From: Chrysoperla carnea
Lineage: Eukaryota > Arthropoda > Insecta > Neuroptera > Chrysopidae
Direction: 5' to 3'
NCBI RefSeq assembly: GCF_905475395.1
Contig: NC_058342.1
Coordinates: 22,602,640-22,666,639 of the forward strand
DNA length: 64,000 nt
Shown: in pieces, positions 53,601-62,872 of the stretch
Layout of the letters: every line of letters begins with the position of its first letter
Numbering within the stretch: the first letter of the stretch is position 1
Notes under the pieces: model-generated
Seen by the model: the letters and a program-made list of their open reading frames with translations, nothing else
Database searches by the model: none
What the model was told of the DNA's origin: nothing
Position numbers and translations under genes: made by a program

Positions 53601-56600
53601 CGATATTTCCAAAACTAATCCAGATCAATATTTTTAAGTGTTACAAACTTGAACTAAACTTAATATACCTATCTTGATATATTTAATATATTTAGCAATT
53701 TCTATGCAGGGTATTCAACAATCAACTCAGTCAATCATTTGTTTTCACTTGTTTATCTTTATAAGCGATGTTTTCAATGTACATTTTGTGAACTTATGCC
53801 TTTATGACATCTAGCTGCTCAGTCCTGGAATCAAATCAATATTATTTTTGTATAAAAATTGCTAGTTTCCTGAGTAAATGTTTATTTAATTAAATAAGTA
53901 GATATGATTGAAGAAAACGGAAATATTTTTTCTGCATATTGTCAGCAAAGACATTTTACTATACATCGGAGACATTATATATAAGTACAGTTGTCAATTT
54001 TCGGTATTTGTATAAATAATAGTAAGGGCGTCGTCAGCTGATGGCAAAGAAGGGGCCAAGTTGATTTATGGAGAATAGGAAAAATATGAATTCTAGGTAA
54101 ATTTAAGTAAAAATATAGGAAAAAAAACGCAAATTTATTTTTTGTTTTAAAATTAGACCTATTTTATTATCTATTTATCTGAAAACAGGTGTGAATATCT
54201 AGAGTTATATTTTAGGATTTTACAGACACTGGCCAGTGACTCCGGAGTTCATGTCTTTTTCTACTGTTGTTTTTTTCTCTTTCATCAATTATGGAGTCCC
54301 TTTTCCTAAAAACTTGTTGTTAAAAATGGTTAAATTTTATCCTATGTATGAGTATATTAAGTTAAATCCCAAGTTTGCGACGCTTAGAAATATTGATAAT
54401 ACAAACAAAATTTGGATATAGGTAATTGTAAGATTAACTTTATTAGTCCATTTCCGATTGCCTGTCCATCAACACAATAACTCAAAAACGAAGAGATATC
54501 GACCTGAAATTTATATATTTTGCTCAGGACCCAAAAAGTGAGTTCATTGAACCTAATTTCATATCAAAGCCATTCGATAGTATAAAGGGGGTTAAAGGAG
54601 TCAACTTTCGCAGGAAAATTATTTATTAAAAAATTCGTGGGTGTTTTGAACCATTTTTGTGAACCTCTAGAGGGGGACAGCTATCTCTACCTACCCCTCT
54701 TTGGCGACGCCCATGAAATGTATGTTACAGATATCAGGTCACTCACTTGATCTCTCTATATACAATGCCAATCAAAAATTGAAATTCCCCTTGTGATGGT
54801 TGTAAACTTGTAAATGGGTCACTCTACGATCAGAGTTTTTTAATTTTAGTCCCAAGTTTGTAACGCTTAGAAATATTGATGATACGAACAAAATTTCGGA
54901 ATACCTAGGCGTTCATAATATCATCTAAGTAGTCCATTTCCCGTTGTCAGTCTGTCATCACGATAACTCCAAAACGAAAATAGATATCAGGCTGAAATTT
55001 TAATTTTTATAGACAGAAAAGTTTAAATATGAAAACTCTTCCTTAAAAAAAAATACCGAACCAACTTTTGTTTGAAACATTTTTTCGTTAATATTTTGTT
55101 TTCCCGCGAGGGAGCAAATTAGGGTAAAACTTAGGTGTTTCACCAAAACTGAAAAAGATATGGAGATGAAAATTGTAGGAAGCTTCAACTAATAATTTTA
55201 AGAAAGATTCTTGAAACAAAATTTCCGGACGCTCTAACGAATCGAATGCAGAAAATCGCATTCAAATTCGCCTTACTCTTCACATTTTTCGTACTTTGAC
55301 TGTTTTTAGTGTTTCGTACCGAGAATGTACATTTTTGCTTCATAGGAAGATTAACAAAGACAACAATACAATATTCAAACAGCTGATAGAGAAACACAAT
55401 ACCAGAGCACAGTATTTAATGCGCATGATCGTATTGACGGAAAGTAGCTGCTTTAATAGTTACTGTTTGTTAAACTAATTAATTATGTATAAAAGTTCTA
55501 AAAAAAGGTTTGATATTGTTTTATTGCAAAGAATATTTTAAAGTAGACATGTATCACAGGTTAGTTAAAGTTTAATTATTAAATAATATTTTTTAAATTG
55601 CAATTATTATGTTTTAAATACGCGCCAAGATAATATATTATATAATAAGACATGCGCATTAATAATCATGCTTCATCATTTATTATCCTTCTCAATCTTC
55701 TTTGAGAGGTGGTTCTCACTCTGTTGTCAAATCCAGTTAGTATATTTTCAAAGTTTACGATTATACTCATTTTATGTGTATAACGTTACGATCTGAAAAC
55801 GAAGGGCGTGCCCTGCATACAAACATACCACATAGTGTTTGTATGTTTCTATGCATTGGCTCGAGATCATTGCGATACACCACTAGAGAAGTCAATGAAC
55901 AGTTTTAATGTTTTATCTTTATTTTAATGTTTAACTCAGGGAAATTGTTCTGATAATTTTTTTAATTTTTATTGTGCACGATGCGAATTGGGATCGGGTT
56001 TCACTCATTTGTTTACGGAATAAAAGTTATTTTTTATGAAATGTAAAATATTTGTTAATAGGTTTTCTTAAGAAAATATGGTCAAGACCACTTTTAATAA
56101 TAATACCAAAACTTGCAAAGCTTGTTAAAATTGTCACGAGTGAAAAAAAAAAAACATTCAAATTAAATTTTTGACCACAAAATAAACTTCGTGTCATTTT
56201 ACATTAAAGAGTCTGTACATTTAATTGATAAACTTTTTTAATTTATTCAAAAAGTATCAAATTACAGAATTGAATTTCTCTCTACGTTTCCGAGCAAAAC
56301 ATATTTTTAAGGAACTCATGATTCTCCTAAATGATAGTGGGTAGAGATATTTTGCATAAGGAACTGATTAATCTATAAAATGGAAATTTTGTTGATAATA
56401 AATAAAGTAAATAATAAAGCAGTTAAACAAACAAAATTGCATTAAAATTGTAGTTATTATTAATTTATTCGCTGTTCAATAAAATGTATCAAAAAATACC
56501 ATATTGCCAATTTTGATAAAACAAGTATGTACTCTTACTAAATTTGGACCATACTTATCAAATTTTTGATCAAAATTAACTTAGCTCTATTTGGTTTCAA

Positions 56601-59600
56601 GAATGTGGAGTCTTGGTCCCAGAATTAAGCACAAAAGTAATAGCTAACGATCCAAAAATTCATCAGAACCAAAAAATTTAATTTTGCTCTATCAAATCCA
56701 AATTTTATCCAATTTTGATAAATCAAGTATGTAATTCTACTAAATTTGGGCCAAACTTTTCAAATTTGTAATCAAAATTAACCTAGCTCCAATATGTTTC
56801 AAGAATTTGGAGCCTTGGTCCGGGAATTAAGCACATAAGTGATAGCTAGCGAAAAATTCACATCACAGCTGAAAAGAATGACCAAAAATTAGTGGGTTTC
56901 GAAAAAAATTTCAATAAGATCGGATCGAATTTGCTTGTGTTACAAAAAAAAAAATCGAATTTTTTAACTTTATGACGTCATCAGAATCCAAAAAATTTAA
57001 TTTTGCTCTATCAAATCCAAATATCCAATTTTGATAAACCAAGTAGGTAACATATGTAATCCTACTAAATTTGGGCCAAACTTTTCAAAGTTGTAATCAA
57101 AACTTACCTATCTCCAATAGGTTTCAAGAATTTGGAGTCTTGGTCCCGAAATTAAGCACATAAGTGATTGCTAGCGAAGAATTGACATCACAGCCGTAAA
57201 TAGTGACCCAAAATTAGTGGGTTTCAAAAAAAATTCCAATGAGATCGGATCAAATTTGCCTGTGTTATCAAAAAAATCTAATTTTTTAACTTTATGATGT
57301 CATCGGAATTCAAAAAATTTAATTTTGCTCTATCACATTCAAATTTTATCCAATTTTGATAAACCAAGAATGTAATCCTACTAAATTTGTGTCATACTCT
57401 TTATATTTGTGTGTTACTTTTTGTTTGCGCCTCTATTTCTGTTGCGCCTGTGGCGGGTGCCTCCTTTGCCACGCCCTAGTTACGGACCTTCATTTTCAAG
57501 AGGTATAAAACCTTTAATTGAAAATATCTCAATTCAATGTCTACCTAAATAACTTAGTATATTCTTTCGTTGTGCCCTTCATTTGTATAAATTACAATAT
57601 ATTTGATTGAGAGTTAAAATGTTAAGATTACCATTTTCAAATGATTTGAATTGTTTTCTAGATATATATTTTTCGTACTAATTGAAAAGTTAATTTTCCC
57701 TGAAGGTATCAACAAACACAGTTAATTGAAAACTTTATATTTATTTAAAGTGTATTCATTCCTTTGAATCATGATATTTTCCGCAAACAGATCTTCAATT
57801 CTTATTATGTGTTTTTCTTGAACGATTACTAATGCATATACACAGTGATATCTTAAACGAGGAATTCTTGTATATGTATATATTTATACATATCAGCAAT
57901 TTCGGAAATGTTTCCAACGATTTTCCTGAAAATTATTCTACAGGCGGTTTTTTGAAGCGAAAAATCGATCTAGCTAGGTTTCATTTTTAGAAATTGTCTT
58001 TTCATCGGTGTTTTCAGGGAAAACTGAAACATTGATTCAAAACAAGACTCTTTCTGACATCTATTGGCAAAAAATAAGGTACATAACCGGGACATTTTAA
58101 ATGGTGCTTATTTTAGTGATAAAATTTGTGCCTTTTTAACTCATAAATACCGAGGAAAGTTCGGTCATCCAGGTACTGAGTATTTAAACGAAATCTATTT
58201 AAAAATGGTAGGTTACAAATCCATCTGAACTGGTAATCGGAAAAAATAGACCGAAACAAGTGAAAGTAAACAATTGACTCAGTTAATTGTTGAAATACCA
58301 CCCATAGACAATGTTGAATATCTTGCCTTATTTTTTTTTTATAAATAAGAGTTTAATATACCAACATAATTATGGGGACATTTCGACCAGAATTTAATTG
58401 GTTTTCGAAAATTTTGAAAACTTTCGATAGTATTTTCTAGAAATTTTTTTCGTTTTTTGATAATATTTCACAAGATCACTAGTTGAACCTACCTGCAAAT
58501 TTTCAACTGCCTGTCTCTTATAGTTTTGGTGAAAATACGTCCTTACGGGTAAAAAGTAACGTTTATGAAAAATATTTCAAACAAAAGTTGTTAATTTTTT
58601 TACAAGGAACACTTTTTATACCATGTATATGAAATATACCAAGGTGTACTAACTTTAGTTCCAAGCAACGCTTAAAAATATTGATATTATGAACACAATT
58701 TTTGTATAGGTGTTCATAAAATCACCTAATTAGTCTATTTCCGGTTGTCTGTCTGCCTGTCTGTCCGTTTGTCATCGCAATTACTCAAAAACGAAAAGAG
58801 ATATCAAGCTGAAATTTTGGTAGCGTGCTTAGGACGTAAAAAGTGAGGTCGCGTTCGTAAATGAGCAACAATGGTTAATTGGGTCTAAGGTCCGAAGAAC
58901 CCATCTATTGTCTATAGAGTTAGTTGGGTTTTGAAGTTTTTAGCCTTTGCGCTAAATAATGGAACACTATTACAGAAATTTTTTATGGTCTATTCTTTGT
59001 CCAAAATCCATAGGAACCCATCGTTAGCCATTACTTTAAGATAAATTTGCAACGGTAATAAATTCTATCAAGTGTTATACCATAATTTTTCCAAATTAAT
59101 ATTTAATACCTGAAAAAAAAAAATTATTTAGTGTGAGATACTCGTTTTTAACGCTACCACAGCATTATAAAAATGACACAAAAAGACCTATTTTCAGTGT
59201 AAAATTAAATAATGGAGATTGAATTCCGGGTGGGAGAGTTTTTCATTGAGAAGTTCTTTCTCTTTAAGAATTCGATTTTTAAAATTCATAAACTTTAATA
59301 GTTTATGAAATATTGGTACAACAACTATTTTTCATTTTTAATTATTTATAACTTTTGCAATTTGTATGTGCTGAAAAACGCTTCTGGAACATTTTTCTAG
59401 ATATCATTTCGAATCTAACGAGCTCTGACAAGTATTTTTACGATCATTATTTCTATATTTCACCAAATTGAAATTGTCGACTGGGCTAAAATATTGCATA
59501 CGCTCTTTGCTCGTTTCATTTCGGTTAAAATAAAACACAGACATTAAATTTTTTTTTTTCCGGGAAAAATAGAAAAAGTGGGTGCACATACATATGTCAC

Positions 59601-61562
59601 CTATGGTTTCAAGGGCAAAAATTCTAGTTTGTGTGAATACTTAAACTTTTTTTATTATTCGATCATGTTAATAGGTTGGCTGATAAGTCCCCGGTCTGAC
59701 ACATAGATGGCGTCGCTAGTATTAAATGCATATTATTTTTATATAGTACCAACCTTCAAATGATTCGTGTCAAAATTTGACGTCTGTAAGTCAATTAGTT
59801 TGTGAGATAGAGCGTCTTTTGTGAAGCAACTTTTGTTATTGTGAAAAAAATGGAAAAAAAGGAATTTCGTGTTTTGATAAAATACTGTTTTCTGAAGGGA
59901 AAAAATACAGTGGAAGCAAAAACTTGGCTTGATAATGAGTTTCCGGACTCTGTATTTTTTCCCTTCAGAAAACAGTATTTTATCAAAACACGAAATTCCA
60001 TTTTTTCCATTTTTTTCACAATAACAAAAGTTGCTTCACAAAAGACGCTCTATCTCACAAACTAATTGACTTACAGACGTCAAATTTTGACACGAATCAT
60101 TTGAAGGTTGGTACTATATAAAAATAATATGCATTTAATACTAGCGACGCCATCTATGTGTCAGACCGGGGACTTATCATGTTAATAGATATCATTATAC
60201 AAAAGCCTGAATGGCTCACTGTCAATTTATGATAAAGTGGCGCTACACTAGCTAATTTTTTCAATATGTACTACCCACAAATAAAAAACCAACTTTTAAA
60301 AAAGCCACTAGTTCACTTTCAAAAAGTGCACTTGTGACTTGTGGTATTATGGAAACGAACCTTTTTGAAGATGTCGGTATTTTGTCATGTACAGATTTCT
60401 AATTATAACGTCATCATAAACATTTAATAATACTTTTAACTGTTAGAAATTAGAAATGTGCAGATGCAAAAGAAAAACATTAACAATTAAAGTATTATAT
60501 TTTTAAATAATACTTATAATTAACTACATAAGAAAAATTATAAACATTATCATATTATTATTAAATCCAGGCATATAATTATTAATAATTCCAGACAGTT
60601 TCGGAAGTGTCTAATTAAAGGATAGTTATCACCGACTGATCTTCAAAAAGGTTCGTTTCCATAATGCCACAAGAAACAAATGCGCTTGTTGAAAGTGAAC
60701 TAGTGACTTGAAAAATTGTTTTTATACTTGTGGGTAGTACACATTTAAAAAATATGCTAGTGTAGCGCCACTTTCTCATAAAAGACAGTGAACCATTCTG
60801 GCTTCCGTATTATTTGCCTGTTTTGCGTAAAAAATGATGGAATACATATATGTACAAATACAATTTTTCTAAAATAAAACAAAATATCAATTATGTTTCT
60901 ACTTTCTAATATTTGAAAAAAATATCAATTGTTTTCCATAAAAATGTATCAATTTTTGTGTAGCGTTGATATAATTAATAAACAGCTAATTAAAAAAATT
61001 TTATTTAAATTAATTAAAAAGTTTCTCGTGAAAATGTTTTTGAAAATAGATCCACTATGAACGATATTATAGACGAGGCGGTAGAGCATTTGAGATTTAT
61101 TTTTATTTTCGAGAAAGACAGATCGAGATGCGGTATATAAGTAATATCAATTCATGGGCGTGAAATGTGGGGTTTTTGGTAGCTAAAACCCTCCAAATTT
61201 TTACGCCCATGGGGGCAAAGGATTATGAGTATAGAATTTAGATGAAATTAACTATTTACTACATAAAAGGTGCTATTTATAAATATCGATTATTCTCATG
61301 GTTTTATTTTAGATATATTTTGCAATTATAATTATAAATTGATGTTAATTTTAGTTAACTAAAAAAAAAATACATTTTTGAAGTTTTACCATAGAGTTTT
61401 AAAATTTTAAAATTTTTCTTTTTAGGTACATGCTCAGAAGACGAAGAACGTTTGGTCAGAGATCTATTTCGTGGCTACAATAAGCTTATCCGTCCAGTAC
61501 AAAACATGACCGAAAAAGTGGATGTACGATTTGGACTTGCCTTTGTACAATTGATCAACGTG
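41532..61562 (+). CDS. nAChRbeta1: Nicotinic acetylcholine receptor beta1 subunit, 5' part (two coding exons)
   Basis: This is a subunit of the cholinergic ligand-gated cation channel at insect synapses and part of the target complex of neonicotinoids. Exon 41532-41616 and exon 61426-61562 join in phase 1 and give 74 codons with no break. They comprise a hydrophobic signal peptide (about residues 1-29), then SEDEERLVRDLFRGYNKLIR, an N-glycosylation site NMT, and VRFGLAFVQLINV, the start of the extracellular ligand-binding domain. The EDEERLVRDLF start and FVQLINV are characteristic of the ARD/beta1 type and differ from alpha subunits. The gene continues past the window; the next exon (expected to resume after LINV) was not found up to 64,000. 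Rip11 lies upstream, head to head. Intron 1 is 19.8 kb. Confidence 0.93.
42547..43061 (+). mobile_element. T|T-inserting repeat family, near-complete copy
   Basis: It runs from ATACCATATATAAAC to GTTTCACTTG, flanked by T runs on both sides (CTTTTT before, TTTT after). The interior shows the expected landmarks with a local deletion and extra GTATGTATGTGT. Confidence 0.88.
43484..43822 (-). mobile_element. T|T-inserting repeat family, 5' two-thirds (inverted)
   Basis: In reverse complement it runs from ATACCCAGCATATATG through TTTAGTCCCAAGTTTGTAA to AAACAACTTTTGTTTGAAAC. The 3' hairpin end is missing. Confidence 0.85.
44613..44915 (-). mobile_element. T|T-inserting repeat family, 5' half (inverted)
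   Basis: In reverse complement the copy starts ATACCATGTATATATG and is lost after the GGTCAATTGGGT-like block. Confidence 0.85.
45084..45660 (-). mobile_element. T|T-inserting repeat family, complete copy (inverted)
   Basis: Full length: CAAGTGAAAACAAACAATTG at 45084 to ACATGGTATA at 45660, with a well-preserved hairpin CAATTGACTGAGTTAATTG and three runs of GACAGACGGACAG near 45500. Confidence 0.92.
46020..46160. repeat. (CA)n-containing retroelement-like tail
   Basis: The block CGGAACGAACATACGAACAT, then ACGTACACACACACACACAC, then TCCATTAAATTAACTTCC resembles dispersed insect retroelement tails and partly the repeat in Rip11 intron 3. No coding sequence. Confidence 0.4.
47155..47370 (+). 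repeat. Dispersed repeat family (TAGCGCAAGAGC), copy 2
   Basis: Same head (CGTAGCGCAAGAGC, TTAGCTAAGCG) and downstream block as at 15318-15634, but with a single unit instead of two. Confidence 0.7.
47440..47530. repeat. Self-complementary ACTAGTCGG segment, possible hAT end
   Basis: TAGTGATGTGCC at 47442 looks like a hAT-type terminus, and GATTAGTCGA followed by GGCCGACTAGTCGGCCGATC forms a palindrome. No matching opposite terminus was seen, so this is only suggestive. Confidence 0.3.
48237..48515 (+). mobile_element. T|T-inserting repeat family, 5' fragment
   Basis: TTAGTCCCAAGTTTATAACG, AAAATTTTGGTATAGGTG and TAGGACCCATCTTTTAAACC are recognisable; the 3' end is missing. Confidence 0.8.
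48685..48842 (-). repeat. Dispersed repeat family (TAGCGCAAGAGC), copy 3 (inverted)
   Basis: TTCGTTTAGCTTACGCAGCTC and GTGCTACG are the complement of the family head; the TTTCTTGATCAGTTTTAAG block is the complement of the downstream unit. Confidence 0.65.
49394..49597 (+). repeat. 204-bp inverted duplication, left copy
   Basis: Positions 49394-49597 match the reverse complement of 51444-51647 over exactly 204 bases with two mismatches by eye, and similarity stops abruptly at both borders. The left copy sits at the end of a decayed series of similar blocks (about 49070-49400), so it is likely the source. Confidence 0.9.
49614..49648. repeat. Perfect 16-bp GC-rich hairpin (CACGGTG units)
   Basis: CACGGTGCACGGTGCA (49614-49629), three bases, then TGCACCGTGCACCGTG (49633-49648). 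The arms are exact complements built from a repeated heptamer. It lies inside a small inverted-repeat element whose ends are at about 49580-49606 and 49769-49798 (TTTTGCCCCAATTT facing AAATTGGGGCAAAA). Confidence 0.85.
50678..51224 (+). mobile_element. T|T-inserting repeat family, reference full-length copy
   Basis: This 547-bp copy shows the whole structure. The 5' end is ATACCATGTAT (50678-50688) after a T run. The same 11 bases occur inverted as ATACATGGTAT at 51176-51186, a subterminal inverted repeat. Then follows a hairpin region (CAATTAAATAAGTCAATTG here, better preserved elsewhere) and the end TTTTCACTTG at 51224 before TTTT. The middle holds a short TCTGTCTGTC tract. No coding sequence is visible. 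No target duplication, insertion between T residues, subterminal inverted repeats and a 3' hairpin together resemble Helentron-associated (HINE/DINE-1) rolling-circle elements. The repeat family itself is certain; the class is inference. Confidence 0.9.
51444..51647 (-). repeat. 204-bp inverted duplication, right copy
   Basis: Inverted partner of 49394-49597; the flanks on both sides are unrelated to those of the left copy. Confidence 0.9.
52076..52500 (-). mobile_element. T|T-inserting repeat family with duplicated 5' end (inverted)
   Basis: The body of the family is recognisable from AAACAAAAGTTGT to ACTAAAGTTAGTATACC. The 5'-terminal block (ACTAAACTTAGTATACCTTGG plus TATTTCATATA) then occurs a second time directly outside the first (about 52410-52446 and 52460-52500). 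The CAGACGACAGACAGACGACAG tract at 52266-52318 is expanded. Confidence 0.85.
53625..53752. mobile_element. T|T-inserting repeat family, rearranged fragment
   Basis: An inverted 5' piece (TTACAAACTTGAACTAAACT) is joined to a forward 3' end (TCAACAATCAACTCAGTCAA ... TTTTCACTTG). The internal two-thirds are missing. Confidence 0.75.
54331..54550 (+). mobile_element. T|T-inserting repeat family, decayed 5' fragment
   Basis: GTATATTAAGTTAAATCCCAAG, GTTTGCGACGCTTAGAAATA and TTAGTCCATTTCCGATTGCC are recognisable family sequence. Confidence 0.75.
54836..55135 (+). mobile_element. T|T-inserting repeat family, internal fragment
   Basis: TTTAGTCCCAAGTTTGTAACG, GTAGTCCATTTCCCGTTGTC and CTTTTGTTTGAAACATTTTT identify it; both termini are lost. 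Confidence 0.75.
55309..55752 (-). repeat. Dispersed repeat, copy 2 (partner of 12003-12436)
   Basis: The reverse complement aligns with 12003-12436 nearly throughout. It retains GAGTGAGAACCACCTC and the AATGTACATTTTTGCTT end. Confidence 0.7.
56508..57400 (+). repeat. Satellite-like tandem array, about 3.3 units
   Basis: Units starting CCAATTTTGATAAA occur at about 56508, 56708, 57018 and 57348. Each carries CTACTAAATTTG, GTTTCAAGAAT.TGGAG, CTTGGTCC and AATTAAGCACA; the second and third also carry AAAAATTAGTGGGTTTC and TTAACTTTATGA. The first unit lacks about 110 bases of the full unit of roughly 310-330 bases. Divergence between units is moderate. It has no coding capacity. Confidence 0.8.
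58253..58315 (-). mobile_element. T|T-inserting repeat family, 3' end (inverted)
   Basis: AAACAAGTGAAAGTAAACAATTG and TTGAAATACCACCCATAGAC are the complement of the family's 3' end. More of the same orientation appears at 58545-58612 after unrelated sequence. Confidence 0.8.
58617..58920 (+). mobile_element. T|T-inserting repeat family, 5' half
   Basis: ATACCATGTATATGAAATATACC through TTAGTCTATTTCCGGTTGTC to AACCCATCT; it follows directly on an inverted fragment ending AAGGAACACTTTTT, so it may have inserted into that copy. Confidence 0.82.
59674..60179. mobile_element. mariner-derived palindrome (two head-to-head 5' ends)
   Basis: 59681-59910 and 59950-60179 are 230-base inverted arms that match throughout except for one clear mismatch, around a 39-base spacer. 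The outer end GGTTGGCTGATAAGTCCCCG is a mariner terminal repeat. Each arm contains the 5' untranslated region and the first codons of a mariner transposase. The outermost seven or so bases are missing on the right. A 13-base direct repeat ATCATGTTAATAG lies at 59662-59674 and 60176-60188. The right arm appears to be an inverted copy of the left. Confidence 0.9.
59850..59951 (+). pseudogene. mariner transposase N-terminus, truncated at 34 codons
   Basis: ATG at 59850 opens MEKKEFRVLIKYCFLKGKN and reads on through the spacer as TVEAKTWLDNEFPDS, all as in mariner transposases (the N-terminal helix-turn-helix), before it runs into the inverted arm. The mirror frame on the - strand (ATG at 60010-60008) diverges as soon as it enters the spacer. 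The spacer therefore belongs to the left arm. No DDD catalytic domain is present. Confidence 0.85.
60204..60804. mobile_element. 600-bp element with about 170-bp terminal inverted repeats
   Basis: The left arm (about 60204-60379) and right arm (about 60631-60804) are imperfect complements. Shared phrases are AAGTGGCGCTACACTAGC, TACTACCCACAA, CACTAGTTCACTTTC and GGAAACGAACCTTTTTGAAG. The 250-base centre is AT-rich with no frame. It starts only 25 bases after the mariner palindrome. Superfamily and target duplication were not determined. Confidence 0.75.
61426..61562 (+). CDS. nAChRbeta1: nAChRbeta1 coding exon 2 (start of ligand-binding domain)
   Basis: The acceptor TTCTTTTTAG precedes 137 nt encoding the remainder of a Gly and then TCSEDEERLV through FVQLINV, ending in phase 0 at donor GTAAGT. 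Protein identity to insect beta1 subunits is very high across all 45 residues, as remembered for the family. Confidence 0.97.
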
Positions 61563-61774
61563 GTAAGTAAAATTTAATTTTGTTTTCTTATTAGTCATAC
61601 CTACCAATCAATGAAATTGATGCAGTTTTTGAAATTTAATATCTATGATTATGAATAGTTCGATCCATGGTAAAGAGATGCTTTTGTGTTGGTAAATGCA
61701 GTGACAGATTTGATGATGAAGGTGCGCTTGGACGTAAGGATCTGAAATCGCCTTTTTGTAACGAAATTTATAAA

Positions 61775-61950
61775 TATCTTTACTTATATTATAAATGCGA
61801 AAGTTACTCTGTCTACCTGTCTGTATGTATGTTTCGCAATCACGCCTAAACTACTGACCCGATTTAAATGAAATTTGGTACAGGGATAGTCTGCAGGCAA
61901 GTGGGATAAAAGGGCTGCAACGGTTTGAAATAGGGGTTGGAAGGAGAGTG
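61775..61950 (+). mobile_element. Retroelement or MITE tail-like repeat
   Basis: TATTATAAATGCGAAAGT, a GTCTGTATGTATG tract and CTACTGACCCGATTTAAATG with GAAATTTGGTA form a combination seen in many dispersed insect repeats. No coding remains; the family was not assigned. Confidence 0.4.
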
Positions 61951-62609
61951 CTTCAAAAACTTTAAAGTTCTGCATCGATTAAGCTAAAATTTTGACACGA
62001 TATTCAACCAGATTCCAGAATTGTTTTTATCTATTTTATCTAGTGGAAAGGTAGGGATTAACAATCGAATATTTTCAAAGATACTCAAGTGGGGTATCAA
62101 ATAAAATAGCATGACGTGTACTTTACAAAACTTTAACCCCCGATGCAAGGGCATATGGAGAGAGGAGGCGCAACCTGTTAGTTCATTACATGCTAGTCAG
62201 TTCAGCCGTTTAAAAGTAGTGAACTCTTTTATCGGGAGTATGAATTACAGCCTTCAAGACGCCACAGTCTTCAAGATGTGTTTCTTCAAGATATAGGTGT
62301 AGGTACTAGGTACTTTTCGATTTGAAAATTATTTCATGTATAGAAAGCTTTATTCTCAGCGAGTAATATGAGTTACATGAAAATTAGGGCCACGTGCCAA
62401 AATAATAAAATCGACGAAATTGTGATCAAAAGGAGGATAAGTGACGGCATATGAGGTGAAGTAGAAACATTTGCACCACTCGTGCTTTGCTAATCATATA
62501 TGACACCTAAGAAACACTTTGCATGAGGTTTCAGCAAAATGCAAGCGATTTCTTTCATTTTCCTTAATTTGTAACATTTTTTACTGTACTCAAAGTATTG
62601 TCCTAATTG

Positions 62610-62872
62610 GCGCTCTCACGGATAAACAGTTTTTACAACATTTACGAAAAAGTGTTTCAAACAAAAGTTGTTTATTTTTCTATAAGGAACATTTTTGACA
62701 TTTAAACTTTTGTTATATCTCTAACGGTTCTACGGACCTAAGACCCAATTCACCTACGAATTTAGCCTCACTTTTTATGATATGAGTACGCTATAAAAAT
62801 TTTAGCTTGATATCTCTTGGACTAAACTTATTATACCTTGATATATATTTCATATATACAGAGTATAAAAAT
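62610..62872 (-). mobile_element. T|T-inserting repeat family, fragment (inverted)
   Basis: The reverse complement shows the 5' end (ATACTCTGTATATATG, TATAATAAGTTTAGTCC), a deletion of the TGTCCGTC region, and then the CTTTTGTTTGAAAC block. Confidence 0.82.

Larger units (their letters stand above)
41617..61425 (+). other. nAChRbeta1 intron 1 (19.8 kb)
   Basis: A GT-AG intron filled with transposon remnants: most copies of the T|T-inserting repeat, a satellite-like array, a mariner palindrome and other inverted repeats. No coding exon was recognised inside. Alternative 5' exons cannot be excluded by eye. Confidence 0.85.

Noticed and set aside
56508-57400. CRISPR-like array
   Set aside because: Units are 200-335 bases, divergent throughout, with no short constant repeat and unique spacers; the DNA is clearly eukaryotic.
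59795-60065. Two 74-codon proteins on opposite strands as separate genes
   Set aside because: They are mirror readings of one mariner palindrome; only the first 34 codons on the + strand are genuine transposase sequence.
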